Made by a program: the position numbers and the translations under genes
Shown here: positions 1-7,894 of the stretch, in pieces
Layout of the letters: every line of letters starts with the position of its first letter
Position numbering within the stretch: the first letter of the stretch is position 1
Source: CAYTCZ01 sp964436315
GTDB lineage: Bacteria; Actinomycetota; Thermoleophilia; Gaiellales; Gaiellaceae
Length of the DNA stretch: 22,409 nt
NCBI GenBank assembly: GCA_964436315.1
Contig: CAYTCZ010000064.1
Coordinates: 1-22,409, forward strand
Reading direction: 5' to 3'
Notes under the pieces: model-generated
Told to the model about the DNA's origin: nothing
What the model saw: only the letters and a program-made list of their open reading frames with translations
Databases searched by the model: none

Positions 1-756
1 CTGATCATCGTCGACGAGGACGCCTACGTTCACTACGTCGAAGGCTGCACGGCGCCGATCTACACCACCGATTCGCTGCACTCAGCGGTCGTCGAGATCA
101 TCGTGAAGGACGGCGGTCGCTGCCGGTACACGACGATCCAGAACTGGTCGTCGAACGTCTACAACCTGGTGACCAAGCGCGCAGTCGCGCATAAGAACGC
201 CACCATGGAGTGGGTCGACGGGAACCTCGGCTCGAAGATCACGATGAAGTACCCGGCGATCTGGCTCATGGGCGAAGGGGCTCATGGCGAGGTGCTTTCG
301 ATCGCCTTTGCCGGCACGGGTCAGCACCAGGACGCCGGCGGCAAGGCGGTCCACGTCGCTCCGAACACCTCGTCGGTGATCAACTCCAAGTCGATCTCGA
401 AGAACGGCGGTCGCGCCGGCTATCGAGGACTTCTCGAGGTTGCCGACGGCGCGAAGGGAGCGAAGTCGAAGGTCGTCTGTGACGCGCTGATCCTCGATGA
501 GGAGTCGCGCTCCGACACCTATCCGTACATCCGCGTCGACGAGAACGAGGGCGTCTACACCGAGCACGAGGCCACGGTCTCGAAGATCGGTGAGGAGCAG
601 CTGTTCTACCTGATGAGCCGTGGGCTTTCGGAAGCCGAGGCGAGCGCCATGGTCGTCTCGGGGTTCGTCGAGCCGATCACCAAGGAGTTGCCGCTCGAGT
701 ATGCGGTCGAGATGAACCGGCTGATTCAACTCCAAATGGAGGGCTCCGTTGGGTAA
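1..756 (+). CDS. sufB: Fe-S cluster assembly scaffold protein SufB (C-terminal part, 5' end outside window)
   Basis: An open frame runs from base 1 to a TAA at 754-756, giving the last 251 residues of a protein normally about 470-495 aa long. The segment is the SufB/SufD beta-helix core and its C-terminal helices. It contains the SufB-typical stretch VVCDALIL, whose Cys (codon 478-480) aligns with the essential Cys405 of E. coli SufB, then TEHEAT and IGEEQLFYLMSRGLS. In the family, SufB forms the SufBC2D complex with SufD and the ATPase SufC and is where the nascent cluster is built. It is first in a same-strand series with sufD, sufS and sufU. No sufC lies between them, so sufC is expected upstream. 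The gene ends in MEGSVG-stop, and this end is repeated 216 bp downstream, just before sufD. Identity is secure; the truncation is only the window edge. Confidence 0.95.
   Translation: MIIVDEDAYVHYVEGCTAPIYTTDSLHSAVVEIIVKDGGRCRYTTIQNWSSNVYNLVTKRAVAHKNATMEWVDGNLGSKITMKYPAIWLMGEGAHGEVLSIAFAGTGQHQDAGGKAVHVAPNTSSVINSKSISKNGGRAGYRGLLEVADGAKGAKSKVVCDALILDEESRSDTYPYIRVDENEGVYTEHEATVSKIGEEQLFYLMSRGLSEAEASAMVVSGFVEPITKELPLEYAVEMNRLIQLQMEGSVG
736..756 (+). repeat. sufB/sufD junction repeat, copy 1
   Basis: This 21-base segment covers the last codons of sufB (MEGSVG-stop). It matches 952-972 at 18 of 21 positions. It includes GGAGGG (738-743) and a TTG (749-751) that overlaps the sufB stop, the same arrangement used as the sufD start in copy 2. 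From this TTG only 16 codons are open before a stop, so this copy no longer starts a gene. Confidence 0.8.
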
Positions 757-800
757 CCCCACCCCGACCCGACACCGAGGAATATCGTGGCTCCTCTGAA

Positions 801-826
801 GAAGAAGGGGGTTCACGGAGGAAACA
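801..826 (+). repeat. 26-bp direct repeat, copy 1
   Basis: Begins GAAGAAGGGGGTTCACGG and is identical over 26 bases to 882-907. The copies are 81 bp apart (start to start). Confidence 0.85.
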
Positions 827-838
827 TGATTTGCTCGT

Positions 839-859
839 GGGGGAACCCCTGGTTCCCCC
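839..859. repeat. Perfect hairpin in the sufB-sufD spacer
   Basis: GGGGGAACC (839-847) and GGTTCCCCC (851-859) are perfect reverse complements around a 3-base loop. There is no T-run after it, so it is not a typical intrinsic terminator. It is more likely part of the repeat element. Confidence 0.75.
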
Positions 860-881
860 CCGTACCCCCTCCTCCAAACCC

Positions 882-907
882 GAAGAAGGGGGTTCACGGA
901 GGAAACA
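882..907 (+). repeat. 26-bp direct repeat, copy 2
   Basis: Identical to 801-826. Its 3' end runs into the palindrome GGAAAC-ACG-GTTTCC (901-915). Confidence 0.85.
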
Positions 908-942
908 CGGTTTCCCCCGTGCTCCGAAACATGGTTTCCCCC
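902..942 (+). repeat. Tandem near-copies of GAAACAYGGTTTCCCCC
   Basis: The 17-base unit occurs at 902-918 (with ACG in the centre) and 926-942 (with ATG), one base different. Each contains a small inverted repeat, GAAAC-N3-GTTTC. Confidence 0.75.
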
Positions 943-951
943 CTGAGAGAG

Positions 952-972
952 ATGGAGGGGTCGGTTGGCTAA
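952..972 (+). repeat. sufB/sufD junction repeat, copy 2, carrying the sufD RBS and start
   Basis: Matches 736-756 at 18 of 21 positions. GGAGGGG (954-960) sits 4 nt before the TTG at 965, which fixes the sufD start. The repeat ends in an in-frame TAA (970-972) in the sufB frame, so the MEGSVG-stop sequence is reproduced. Confidence 0.8.
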
Positions 973-2185
973 GGCAACGGCGGCCCCGGGTGTTTCGGGA
1001 GAGGCCCTGCGGGGCCTTTCTCGTGAGGACGCGCTCGAGCTCTATCGCGATCTCGCGCTTCCGACGACGAAAGAGGAGCACTGGCGCTTCACGGATCTCA
1101 GCGGCTTCGATCCTGATGCCTTCGATCCCGCGGCGACCACGTCCGGAGGAGGCGCATCGGAGTCGATGCTCGAGCTCGAGACGGCCGCGACGGCGTTCGC
1201 ATCGGAGGCGGGCGTCGAGATCGTGGATGCACCTCCTGGCGTGACCTTCGAGCCTCTCGTCGACCACGAGCTCCTCGGCGAGCTCGTCGTGACGGGCGAC
1301 AAGTTCACGGCCCACAATGCGGCCTTGTGGAAGCACGGCCTGCTCGTCCACGTGCCAGAGGGTGCCGAGTTCGAGAAGCCGCTGTACGTGCGAATCTCGA
1401 GCTCTGCAGCGAACAGCGCACTCTTCTGGCGGCTGCTCGTCGTGGCCGAAGAGCGGAGCCGGTTCTCGGTCATCGAGGAATATGTCTCAGAATCGCCCGA
1501 CCTCGTCGCCTATACGAACGGAGCGGTCGAGCTCTTCGTGGGCAAGGGCGCGAAGCTCGAATACGTCTCGATCCAGAACCTCTCGCGCGAGACGTGGCAC
1601 TTTGCCTCTCACCACGCGCGCGTCGATCGAGATGCGGAGCTCGACTGGGTCGCCGGTGGCTTCGGAGCCAAGAAGGGGAAGGTCTGGGTTCAGAACGATC
1701 TAGCGGGTCAGGGTGCAACATCGAGGGTCACCGGCGCGTACTTCGCCGACGGAACCCAGCACATGGACTACGACACGTTCCAGGAGCACATTGCCCCGAG
1801 TACAACCTCTGACTTTGCGTTCAAAGGTGTGTTGCGGGACCGGTCGACTGTTGTCTGGCGAGGCATGATCAAGGTAGAGAAAGATGCTCAGCAGACCAAC
1901 GCGTACCAGGAGAACCGGAATCTCATCCTCTCGCCAACGGCGCACGCCGACTCGATCCCAGGACTGGAGATCGAGGCCAACGATGTCCGATGCACCCACG
2001 GGGCGACCAGTAGCCCGGTCAACCAGGACGAGCTCTTCTACTGCATGGCACGAGGGCTGCCACGCGGTGAGGCGGAGCGACTCATTGTGCGGGGGTTCTT
2101 CCAGGATGTTCTCGATCGGATCGAGTTGCCCCCGGTCCGGCAGGCGCTCACCAACGCGCTCGAAGCACGCATCCCGGCGGCTTAA
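965..2185 (+). CDS. sufD: Fe-S cluster assembly protein SufD
   Basis: A 406-aa protein of normal SufD length that starts at TTG 965 behind GGAGGGG. The N-terminal roughly 130 residues are helical and variable. The rest is the SufB/SufD beta-helix, ending in a family signature with AHADSIPGLEIEANDVRCTHG, ELFYCMARGL and RGFF. His345 in the CTHGA motif corresponds to the conserved SufD histidine (His360 in E. coli) implicated in cluster formation at the SufB-SufD interface. SufD pairs with SufB and SufC as the scaffold complex. The start lies inside a duplicated copy of the sufB end, about 200 bp from sufB, so translational coupling to sufB has probably been lost here. Confidence 0.95.
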   Translation: MAKATAAPGVSGEALRGLSREDALELYRDLALPTTKEEHWRFTDLSGFDPDAFDPAATTSGGGASESMLELETAATAFASEAGVEIVDAPPGVTFEPLVDHELLGELVVTGDKFTAHNAALWKHGLLVHVPEGAEFEKPLYVRISSSAANSALFWRLLVVAEERSRFSVIEEYVSESPDLVAYTNGAVELFVGKGAKLEYVSIQNLSRETWHFASHHARVDRDAELDWVAGGFGAKKGKVWVQNDLAGQGATSRVTGAYFADGTQHMDYDTFQEHIAPSTTSDFAFKGVLRDRSTVVWRGMIKVEKDAQQTNAYQENRNLILSPTAHADSIPGLEIEANDVRCTHGATSSPVNQDELFYCMARGLPRGEAERLIVRGFFQDVLDRIELPPVRQALTNALEARIPAA

Positions 2186-2208
2186 CCGCCAAACAACATC
2201 GGAGGCTC

Positions 2209-2874
2209 ATGGCCCGGTTCACTGAGAGGCTTCGCCGAGAGGCCGAACCGCTGTGGACCGCGCAGTTCGAGCATCCGTTCATACGAGGGATAGCCAACGG
2301 AACTCTCGATCCGGAGCGGTTTCGCCATTACATCCGGCAGGACTATCTGTTTCTCATCGAATACGGGCGGCTCTTGGCCCTCACCTCCGCCCGGGCGCCG
2401 ACTCTTGAGCTTCAGACGCGAGCTGCCGAACTCACGCTCGATGTGCTGAAATCTGAAATGGATCTCCATCGGGCGTTTGCAGCCGAGTGGGGGGTGTCGA
2501 CCGAAGAGTTGGAGGCCGAGACGATGGCCCCGACAACCCGTGCCTACACGGACTTTCTCCTCCGAACAGCATCGCTCGGAGACTTCGCGGAGCTGATGGC
2601 CGCACTCCTGCCGTGCATGTGGGGCTACAGCGATCTTGGCCGCCGACTTGCTGAGGATAATCCGGCTGACGAACCCCGCTACGCTCGGTGGATCGAGATG
2701 TATTCAAGCGACGAGTTTGCAGAGTTGGCCAACTGGTGCAGAGAAGTGACCGACCAGGTCGCCGAAGACGTCGGAAATCAGGGCCAAGAGCTCATGCTCT
2801 CCGCGTTTCTCGAGTCCAGCCGGTACGAAGGTGCTTTTTGGGAGATGGCCTGGAGGCTTGAGCGACCGATTTGA
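2209..2874 (+). CDS. tenA: TenA/PqqC-family protein, probable aminopyrimidine aminohydrolase (thiaminase II type)
   Basis: A 221-aa all-helical protein of typical TenA length. ATG 2209 follows GGAGG (2201-2205). Residues matching the TenA active site are visible: Asp45 in RQDYLFLIEYGR, Tyr113, Cys136 in LLPCMWGYSDLG (the catalytic Cys position), Tyr165 and Glu207 in SSRYEGAFWEMAW. The Tyr that usually follows the Asp by three residues is Phe48 here. In the family, TenA hydrolyses aminopyrimidines to salvage the thiamin pyrimidine; related haem-oxygenase-fold proteins do other chemistry. It lies between sufD and the ATPase and overlaps the latter. Why it sits in a SUF operon is unclear: thiamin synthesis uses the Fe-S enzyme ThiC and a sulfur donor, so a link is plausible but inferred. 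Family call is strong; exact substrate is less sure. Confidence 0.82.
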   Translation: MARFTERLRREAEPLWTAQFEHPFIRGIANGTLDPERFRHYIRQDYLFLIEYGRLLALTSARAPTLELQTRAAELTLDVLKSEMDLHRAFAAEWGVSTEELEAETMAPTTRAYTDFLLRTASLGDFAELMAALLPCMWGYSDLGRRLAEDNPADEPRYARWIEMYSSDEFAELANWCREVTDQVAEDVGNQGQELMLSAFLESSRYEGAFWEMAWRLERPI

Positions 2875-5263
2875 CACGGCGGACGGTTACAACCCGCTGA
2901 CCGAAGAAGAGACGGTCGCAGACTCGACGCTGCCCGATCTCGCCGGACTGACGGGAGCGGAAGCCGAGCGGCGGCTTGCGGAGCGGGGGCCCGTCGAGCC
3001 GCCGCCGTCGAGCCGCACCTACGCGAGCATTGTCCGGCACAACGTTTTCAACGTCTTCAACTTGATCCTCGCCATTGCCGGGATCATCACGCTCATCTTC
3101 GGAGACGCGCGTGACGCGCTCTTCCTGGTGATCCTGCTGGCCAACATCACCATCGGGCTGGCGCAGGAGATCAAGGCCAAGCGGGCGCTTGACCGACTCG
3201 CGGCGCTCGTCGCGCCTGCCGCCGTGGTGATTCGGGACGGCGCGCCCTACGAGGTCCCGGTCGAGGACGTCCTCGTCGGCGACCTCGTCCAGGCGAAAGC
3301 GGGCGATCAGATCATTGCCGACGGCGAGGTGGTGGCAAGCGAGACCTTCTCGCTCGACGAGTCGATTCTGACCGGCGAGTCTCGGCCGGTGAAGCGGATG
3401 CGCGGCGACGAAGTTCGGTCCGGGTCGTTCGCAGTCGAGGGTTACGGCTACTACACGGTCGAAGCCGTCGGAGCCGATAGCTATGCGGAGCGCATCGCGG
3501 GCGAAGCACGAACCTTCCGCCATCCGCGCTCGCCGCTCGAGCGGGCTGTCAGCCGGCTTCTCTTCGCACTCATCGCGGCGATGGTCGTGTTCGGCGCTAT
3601 CCTCACCGGCTCTCTGATCCAGCACGACAGAGAGCAAAACGAGGCCGTCGAAACTGCGGTGGCTGCGGCCTTGACCCTGGTTCCGGAGGGGCTGATTCTG
3701 CTGGTCAGCCTGACCTTCGCCGTCTCGGCATTGCGGATGGCGCGCCGCGGTGCACTTGCCCAGCAACTGAATGCCATTGAATCTCTGGCCTCAGCCGAGA
3801 TCGTGTGCCTCGACAAGACCGGGACGTTGACCGAGCCTCGGCTGCGCGTGGTCGATCTGATTCCGGCGCCGGAGTGGAACCCCGAGAGTGTGGCTGACGC
3901 GCTTGGTCGCTATGCGGCAAGCTCGCCGAGTCCAAACGCAACGCTCGAGGCGATCGCAGGCGCCTTTCCGAGTGAACCTGACTACATCGAAGCGGAGATC
4001 CCCTTCTCGTCACGACGCCGTTGGAGTGCTCTGCGGCTCGGGTCGACCAACTACGTGATGGGTGCCCCCGAACTCTTCTCGCTCGGATTCCTTGCCGACC
4101 GAGCGCAAGACGAGGCTCGCGCCGGTCGGCGCGTGGTCGCCCTCGGAACGACGTCAGGTCGAGTGGTCGAAGAGCGTTTTCCGTCGGAGTCGACATTGCT
4201 TGGAGTCGTTGTCCTGGCCGAAGAGCTCCGTGACCAAAGCCGCGAGACGGTCGAGTACTTCCTGAACGAAGACGTCGAGCTCAAGGTGATCTCGGGTGAT
4301 GCTCCCGAAACCGTCGCGTCGATCGCCGAGGACGCCGGGATTCCCCTCAAGGCTCCTCCCGTGGACGGGACGCAACTGCCGACGGACGAGCAGGAACTCC
4401 AGGAGGTGGCTCTCGCTTCGACCGTCGTGGGCCGTATCTCTCCCGAGGGCAAGCGAAGCTTCGTCCAGGCGCTCAATGACGCCGGCAAGTACGTGGCCAT
4501 GGTCGGGGACGGCGTGAACGACGTTCCTGCGCTCAAGAGCTCGAAGCTCGGGATTGCCCAGGCAAGCGGCTCGCAGATGGCGAAGACCGTTGCCGATGTC
4601 GTGCTCGTGCACGGCGACTTCGCGTCGGTCCCTCCGATGGTGAACGAGGGGCGCAAGATCCTTCGCAACCTCCAGCGTGTCTCGAAGCTCTTCGTGACGA
4701 AGTCCGTCGTTGCAGCATTCCTCATTCTCACCGTCGGACTGGTGAACGAGGAGTTTCCGTTCCTCCCACGGCACCTGACGCTGGCGGCTGCGGTCGCCGT
4801 CGGGATTCCAGCCTTCTTCCTTGCTCTTGCCCCAAGCAAAGGCGCGTGGAAGCCCGACAACTTCTTACGCGACGTCGCCCGGTTCTCTGTGCCCGCGGGA
4901 ACCGCCATGGGGCTGGGGGTCGTGTCCGCCTACCTCTTCGCTCTCAACGTTGCCAACATGGAGCTGATCGAGGCCAGGACCGTCGCGACATCGGTCCTGA
5001 CCGTTATCGGCCTCTACCTCATCGTCGTCCTCGAGGCCGGGAGTCGAATTCGTAGCGCAGCCGTCGGCGGTCTGGTCGCCGTTCTATTCGCTCTGTATCT
5101 CCTCGCCCTCGTTCTACCCTTCACGAGGGAGTTCTTCGAGCTCTCGACGCCAAACGTCGGGATCATCTTCATCTCGGCAGGCGGAGTCGCACTTTCGATC
5201 ACCGGCCTCTGGCTCACCGGTGATCGGTTCATCCCGGGTCGCGCGGCTAACATGGATGCGTGA
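2831..5263 (+). CDS. Cation-transporting P-type ATPase, CtpE-like
   Basis: An 810-aa P-type ATPase. In order: short cytoplasmic N-terminus without CxxC metal-binding domains; membrane pair at about residues 73-114; actuator domain with TGES at 181-184; membrane segments with PEGL starting at Pro285; phosphorylation motif DKTGTLT with Asp328; hinge motif GDGVND with its first Asp at 560; and about six C-terminal membrane segments. PEGL instead of CPC/SPC argues against a heavy-metal pump. The overall layout resembles mycobacterial CtpE, reported as a calcium transporter. The start is uncertain: GTG 2831 lies within the end of tenA, and TTG 2858 is in frame directly behind GGAGG (2852-2856), which is too close for good spacing. 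The stop overlaps the sufS GTG by 4 nt. Substrate cannot be read from the sequence. Confidence 0.88.
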   Translation: MLFGRWPGGLSDRFDTADGYNPLTEEETVADSTLPDLAGLTGAEAERRLAERGPVEPPPSSRTYASIVRHNVFNVFNLILAIAGIITLIFGDARDALFLVILLANITIGLAQEIKAKRALDRLAALVAPAAVVIRDGAPYEVPVEDVLVGDLVQAKAGDQIIADGEVVASETFSLDESILTGESRPVKRMRGDEVRSGSFAVEGYGYYTVEAVGADSYAERIAGEARTFRHPRSPLERAVSRLLFALIAAMVVFGAILTGSLIQHDREQNEAVETAVAAALTLVPEGLILLVSLTFAVSALRMARRGALAQQLNAIESLASAEIVCLDKTGTLTEPRLRVVDLIPAPEWNPESVADALGRYAASSPSPNATLEAIAGAFPSEPDYIEAEIPFSSRRRWSALRLGSTNYVMGAPELFSLGFLADRAQDEARAGRRVVALGTTSGRVVEERFPSESTLLGVVVLAEELRDQSRETVEYFLNEDVELKVISGDAPETVASIAEDAGIPLKAPPVDGTQLPTDEQELQEVALASTVVGRISPEGKRSFVQALNDAGKYVAMVGDGVNDVPALKSSKLGIAQASGSQMAKTVADVVLVHGDFASVPPMVNEGRKILRNLQRVSKLFVTKSVVAAFLILTVGLVNEEFPFLPRHLTLAAAVAVGIPAFFLALAPSKGAWKPDNFLRDVARFSVPAGTAMGLGVVSAYLFALNVANMELIEARTVATSVLTVIGLYLIVVLEAGSRIRSAAVGGLVAVLFALYLLALVLPFTREFFELSTPNVGIIFISAGGVALSITGLWLTGDRFIPGRAANMDA

Positions 5264-6507
5264 GCGAAATGGCCTCCGTTCCAACTCTTGATGCCCGAAA
5301 ACTCCGCGCAGATTTCCCTGCGCTCGAGCAGACGATGCACGGGAAGCCGCTCGCGTTTCTCGACTCGGCAGCCTCGTCGCAGAAGCCGGGACAGGTCCTC
5401 GACGGGATGCACGATTTCTACGTCCACTCCTACGCGAACGTCCACCGTGGTGTCTACGAGCTGGCTGCCCGGGCGACTGAAGGTTACGAAGGTGCCCGCG
5501 AGAAGGCGCGCGAGTTCATCAACGCCGAGTCGACCCGCGAGGTCATCTTCACGCGGAGCGCGACGGAAGGGCTGAATCTCGTCGCCTACTCGTGGGGGCT
5601 CGACAACCTCGGTCCAGGCGACGTTGTCCTGGTGACCGAACTCGAGCACCACTCGAACTTCGTTCCCTGGCAGTTCATCGCAGACAGGACCGGAGCCGAG
5701 TTTGCTGCGATCCCGTTCGATGATTCGGGAGAGCTCATGCTCGATGCGCTCGACGACATCGAGCAGCGAGGGCACGTGAAGGTCGTTGCCGTCAACCTCA
5801 TCTCCAACTCGCTCGGCACGGTCAACCCCGTCGAGCAGCTCGAGACGTGGGCCCACCAGCGCGACGCAGTGGTGGTAGCCGACGCCTCGCAAGCGGCTCC
5901 ACACCGACCCCTCGACGTTCAGGAACTGGGTGCCGACTTCGTTGCGTTTACCGGTCACAAGATGTGCGGCCCAAGCGGCATCGGCGTTCTCTGGGGTCGG
6001 CAAGTCTTGCTCGAACGGATGCCGCCGTTCAACCTCGGCGGCGAGATGATTCGATCGGTCTCGCTCGAGCGGACGACGTGGAACGAGCTTCCTCACAAGT
6101 TCGAGGCCGGGACGCCGGCAATCGCTGAGGCATACGGTCTCGGTCTTGCGATCGACTATCTGAATGCAGTCGGGCTCGACGCGATCGAGCGTCACGAGCA
6201 CGAGCTGACGGTGTACGCGATCGAGCGGCTGAGCGAAGTGCCAGGCGTTGAGGTCCTTGGTCCGCCCGCCGAGCGGCACAGCGGCATCGTCTCCTGGACG
6301 ATGGAGGGCATCCATCCGCACGATGTCGCCCAAGTCCTCGACTGGGAGGGCGTCGCGGTCCGCGCCGGGCATCACTGTACCGAGCCGGCGATGCGGCGCC
6401 TTGGAATCACGGCGACAACGCGGGCAAGCTTCTACCTGTACTCGTTGCCGGAGGAGATCGATCAGCTCGTCGCCGGTCTCCACAAGGTCCGCGAAGTCTT
6501 CAAGTGA
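5260..6507 (+). CDS. sufS: Cysteine desulfurase SufS
   Basis: A 415-aa PLP-dependent group II cysteine desulfurase. It has the N-terminal FLDSAASSQKP, ELEHHSNFVPWQ, PLP-binding Lys234 in TGHKMCGPSGIGVLWG, and catalytic Cys373 in RAGHHCTEP, the SufS-type active-site loop. It removes sulfur from cysteine as a persulfide and passes it on, normally to SufU in organisms with this arrangement. GTG 5260 overlaps the ATPase stop (GTGA); ATG 5269 is an alternative three codons in. SufU follows after one base, consistent with a SufS-SufU pair. No strong Shine-Dalgarno is seen, so coupling to the upstream gene is likely. Confidence 0.96.
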   Translation: MSEMASVPTLDARKLRADFPALEQTMHGKPLAFLDSAASSQKPGQVLDGMHDFYVHSYANVHRGVYELAARATEGYEGAREKAREFINAESTREVIFTRSATEGLNLVAYSWGLDNLGPGDVVLVTELEHHSNFVPWQFIADRTGAEFAAIPFDDSGELMLDALDDIEQRGHVKVVAVNLISNSLGTVNPVEQLETWAHQRDAVVVADASQAAPHRPLDVQELGADFVAFTGHKMCGPSGIGVLWGRQVLLERMPPFNLGGEMIRSVSLERTTWNELPHKFEAGTPAIAEAYGLGLAIDYLNAVGLDAIERHEHELTVYAIERLSEVPGVEVLGPPAERHSGIVSWTMEGIHPHDVAQVLDWEGVAVRAGHHCTEPAMRRLGITATTRASFYLYSLPEEIDQLVAGLHKVREVFK

Positions 6508-6508
6508 A

Positions 6509-6934
6509 GTGACCTACGACGAGCTGTACCGAGAGGTCATCCTCGACCACTACAAGAACCCACGCGGTCATGGGGCGATCGAGAGTCCTGATGCCGAGGC
6601 GGAAGGCCAGAATCCTCTGTGCGGCGACGAGGTGACGATCTACGTCTCGCTCGATGGGGAGACGATCGATGAGGTCCGTTTCGAGGGCCGCGGATGCGCG
6701 ATCAGTCAGGCGGCGACATCGATGCTCACCGAGATGGTCGGAGGCCGATCCGTCGAGGAGGTCGCCGGCATGCCGAAGGATGAGTTGCTCGAGGAGATCG
6801 GCATCCCACTAACACCCGTCAGGCTCAAATGCGCCTTGCTCGGCCTGGGAGTTCTCAAGGTGGCACTCCACCGGGCGAAGGGAACGCCGCTGCCCGAGGA
6901 GTGGGCGGGCCTCGATGAGCTCGAGCTGAAGTAG
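6509..6934 (+). CDS. sufU: SufU, zinc-dependent sulfurtransferase of the SUF system
   Basis: A 141-aa IscU-fold protein starting at GTG 6509, one base after the sufS stop. An in-frame extension upstream would run through sufS and is rejected. Metal ligands are Cys38 and Asp40 (NPLCGDE), Cys63 (GRGCAIS) and Cys108 (RLKCALLG). An insertion between the second and third Cys distinguishes SufU from IscU. In the Bacillus system SufU binds zinc and accepts the persulfide from SufS by ligand swapping. Its place directly after sufS supports the same role here. The protein ends about 33 residues after Cys108, a little longer than usual. Confidence 0.94.
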   Translation: MTYDELYREVILDHYKNPRGHGAIESPDAEAEGQNPLCGDEVTIYVSLDGETIDEVRFEGRGCAISQAATSMLTEMVGGRSVEEVAGMPKDELLEEIGIPLTPVRLKCALLGLGVLKVALHRAKGTPLPEEWAGLDELELK

Positions 6935-6940
6935 GTCCTA

Positions 6941-7261
6941 GTGGCAGAGGTGGTTGTCTGCTCGGTGGACGAGCTTCTTCCAGGCGAAGTCAAGATCGTC
7001 TCGGCCGGTTCCGAGTTGGCGATCGGCGTGTACAACGCCGGCGGCGAGTTCTACGCGATTGAGGATCGCTGCTCCCATGACGACGGCCCGCTTGCCGAAG
7101 GCGACTTCGAGGAGGACGAGTGCGTCGCGGTTTGTCCGCGCCACGGCGCGCGTTTCGACATCCGAACCGGCAAGCCGCTCTCGTTGCCCGCGTACCTTCC
7201 GGTTGACACCTTCGAGGTCAAGGTCGAGGGTGGCGTCGTGAGCGTCATCGTGCCTGACTGA
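6941..7261 (+). CDS. Rieske-type [2Fe-2S] ferredoxin
   Basis: A 106-aa soluble Rieske protein. The cluster ligands are Cys44-X-His46 (CSH) and Cys65-X-X-His68 (CPRHG), followed by ARFD and the beta-strand end VEGGVVSVIV. There is no signal peptide or membrane segment, so it resembles the small ferredoxins of non-haem dioxygenase systems and those found at the end of actinobacterial suf operons, not the bc1 subunit. GTG 6941 comes 6 bases after the sufU stop. It probably receives its cluster from the SUF system and transfers electrons to an unknown partner. Confidence 0.92.
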   Translation: MAEVVVCSVDELLPGEVKIVSAGSELAIGVYNAGGEFYAIEDRCSHDDGPLAEGDFEEDECVAVCPRHGARFDIRTGKPLSLPAYLPVDTFEVKVEGGVVSVIVPD

Positions 7262-7273
7262 CCGAGCCCTCTG

Positions 7274-7870
7274 ATGCTCGACGCCCAGGTTCGCTCCGTT
7301 CTCACGCGACTCGAGGAACAAGACCGAGACGAGCGCGAGCGAGGTCTGTCGGCGAGCGAGCGGTCGAACGCGGTTGAGCCCTCCACAGGGCGCTTCCTCT
7401 TCTCGCTCGTCTCGCCGAACGGGGCGTGCTCGGTTCTGGAAATCGGCAGCTCGCGGGGTTACTCGTCGATCTGGCTTGCCGCCGGCGCCCGATACCTTGG
7501 CGGTCGCCTCCTCGGCATCGAGCGTGATCCGGCCAGGGCAGCCATGTGGCGCGAGAACATCAGTGCGGCAGGCCTGGACGATTGGGCCGACCTCGCCGAG
7601 GGTGAAGCCCAGGAGATTCTCGCGAGCCTCGATGATGCCTTCGACGTCGTTTTTCTCGACGCCGCGAAGAGCGAGTACGAGGAGCTCTTCGAGCTCGCAC
7701 TTCCGCTCGTCGAGCCGGGAGCGCTGATCGTTGCCGACAACGTCCTGTCGAATGCTGACACCCTGAGTTCGTATAGCGAAGCGAGGCAGTCGGATCCGCG
7801 ACTCTCGAGTGTCACAGTGCCGCTGGATCGCGGGCTCGAGCTCACGGTGGTTCTGTCACGTCAGTCCTGA
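7274..7870 (+). CDS. SAM-dependent O-methyltransferase (COG4122-like)
   Basis: A 198-aa class I methyltransferase. The helical N-terminus contains SERSNAVEPSTGRFL, typical of the catechol/caffeoyl-CoA O-methyltransferase group. Motif I VLEIGSSRGYSSIWLA lies at 54-69, followed by an acidic strand end LLGIERD, DVVFLDAAKSEY as the metal/substrate region, and ALIVADNVLSNAD. It follows the Rieske gene by 12 bp and is the last plus-strand gene before a large hairpin, so it probably ends the operon. The substrate is unknown. Annotation as a predicted O-methyltransferase is as far as the sequence allows. Confidence 0.82.
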   Translation: MLDAQVRSVLTRLEEQDRDERERGLSASERSNAVEPSTGRFLFSLVSPNGACSVLEIGSSRGYSSIWLAAGARYLGGRLLGIERDPARAAMWRENISAAGLDDWADLAEGEAQEILASLDDAFDVVFLDAAKSEYEELFELALPLVEPGALIVADNVLSNADTLSSYSEARQSDPRLSSVTVPLDRGLELTVVLSRQS

Positions 7871-7894
7871 TCCTTCTTTGGCCTGTGCGAAGAC

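Larger units (their letters stand above)
757..964. repeat. Palindrome-rich interspersed segment between sufB and sufD
   Basis: About 200 bp separate two genes that elsewhere in this operon type abut or overlap. The segment is built from short repeats: a 26-bp direct repeat (801-826 and 882-907), a hairpin (839-859), and two copies of GAAACAYGGTTTCCCCC (902-918, 926-942). It has no stop codon in the sufB frame, and the distance between the two junction copies is 216 bp, a multiple of three. Composition is dominated by G and C runs, unlike the flanking codons. I see no transposase or convincing promoter. It looks like a non-autonomous repeat element; its family is unknown to me. Confidence 0.6.

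Noticed and set aside
801..907. Two 26-bp repeats as a CRISPR array
   Set aside because: Only two copies, the spacer itself contains related palindromes, and there are no cas genes nearby.
787..972. 61-codon frame starting GTG 787 between sufB and sufD
   Set aside because: Low-complexity, made of the spacer repeats and ending in the duplicated sufB tail. No Shine-Dalgarno or domain; more likely repeat DNA than a gene.
5014..6483. 489-codon open frame on the minus strand opposite sufS
   Set aside because: The plus strand encodes an intact SufS with all catalytic motifs. The antisense frame has no recognisable motif and reflects high GC third positions.
6248..6508. Upstream extension of sufU
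   Set aside because: It runs through the end of sufS in another frame and has no SufU-like sequence. GTG 6509 matches the family N-terminus.
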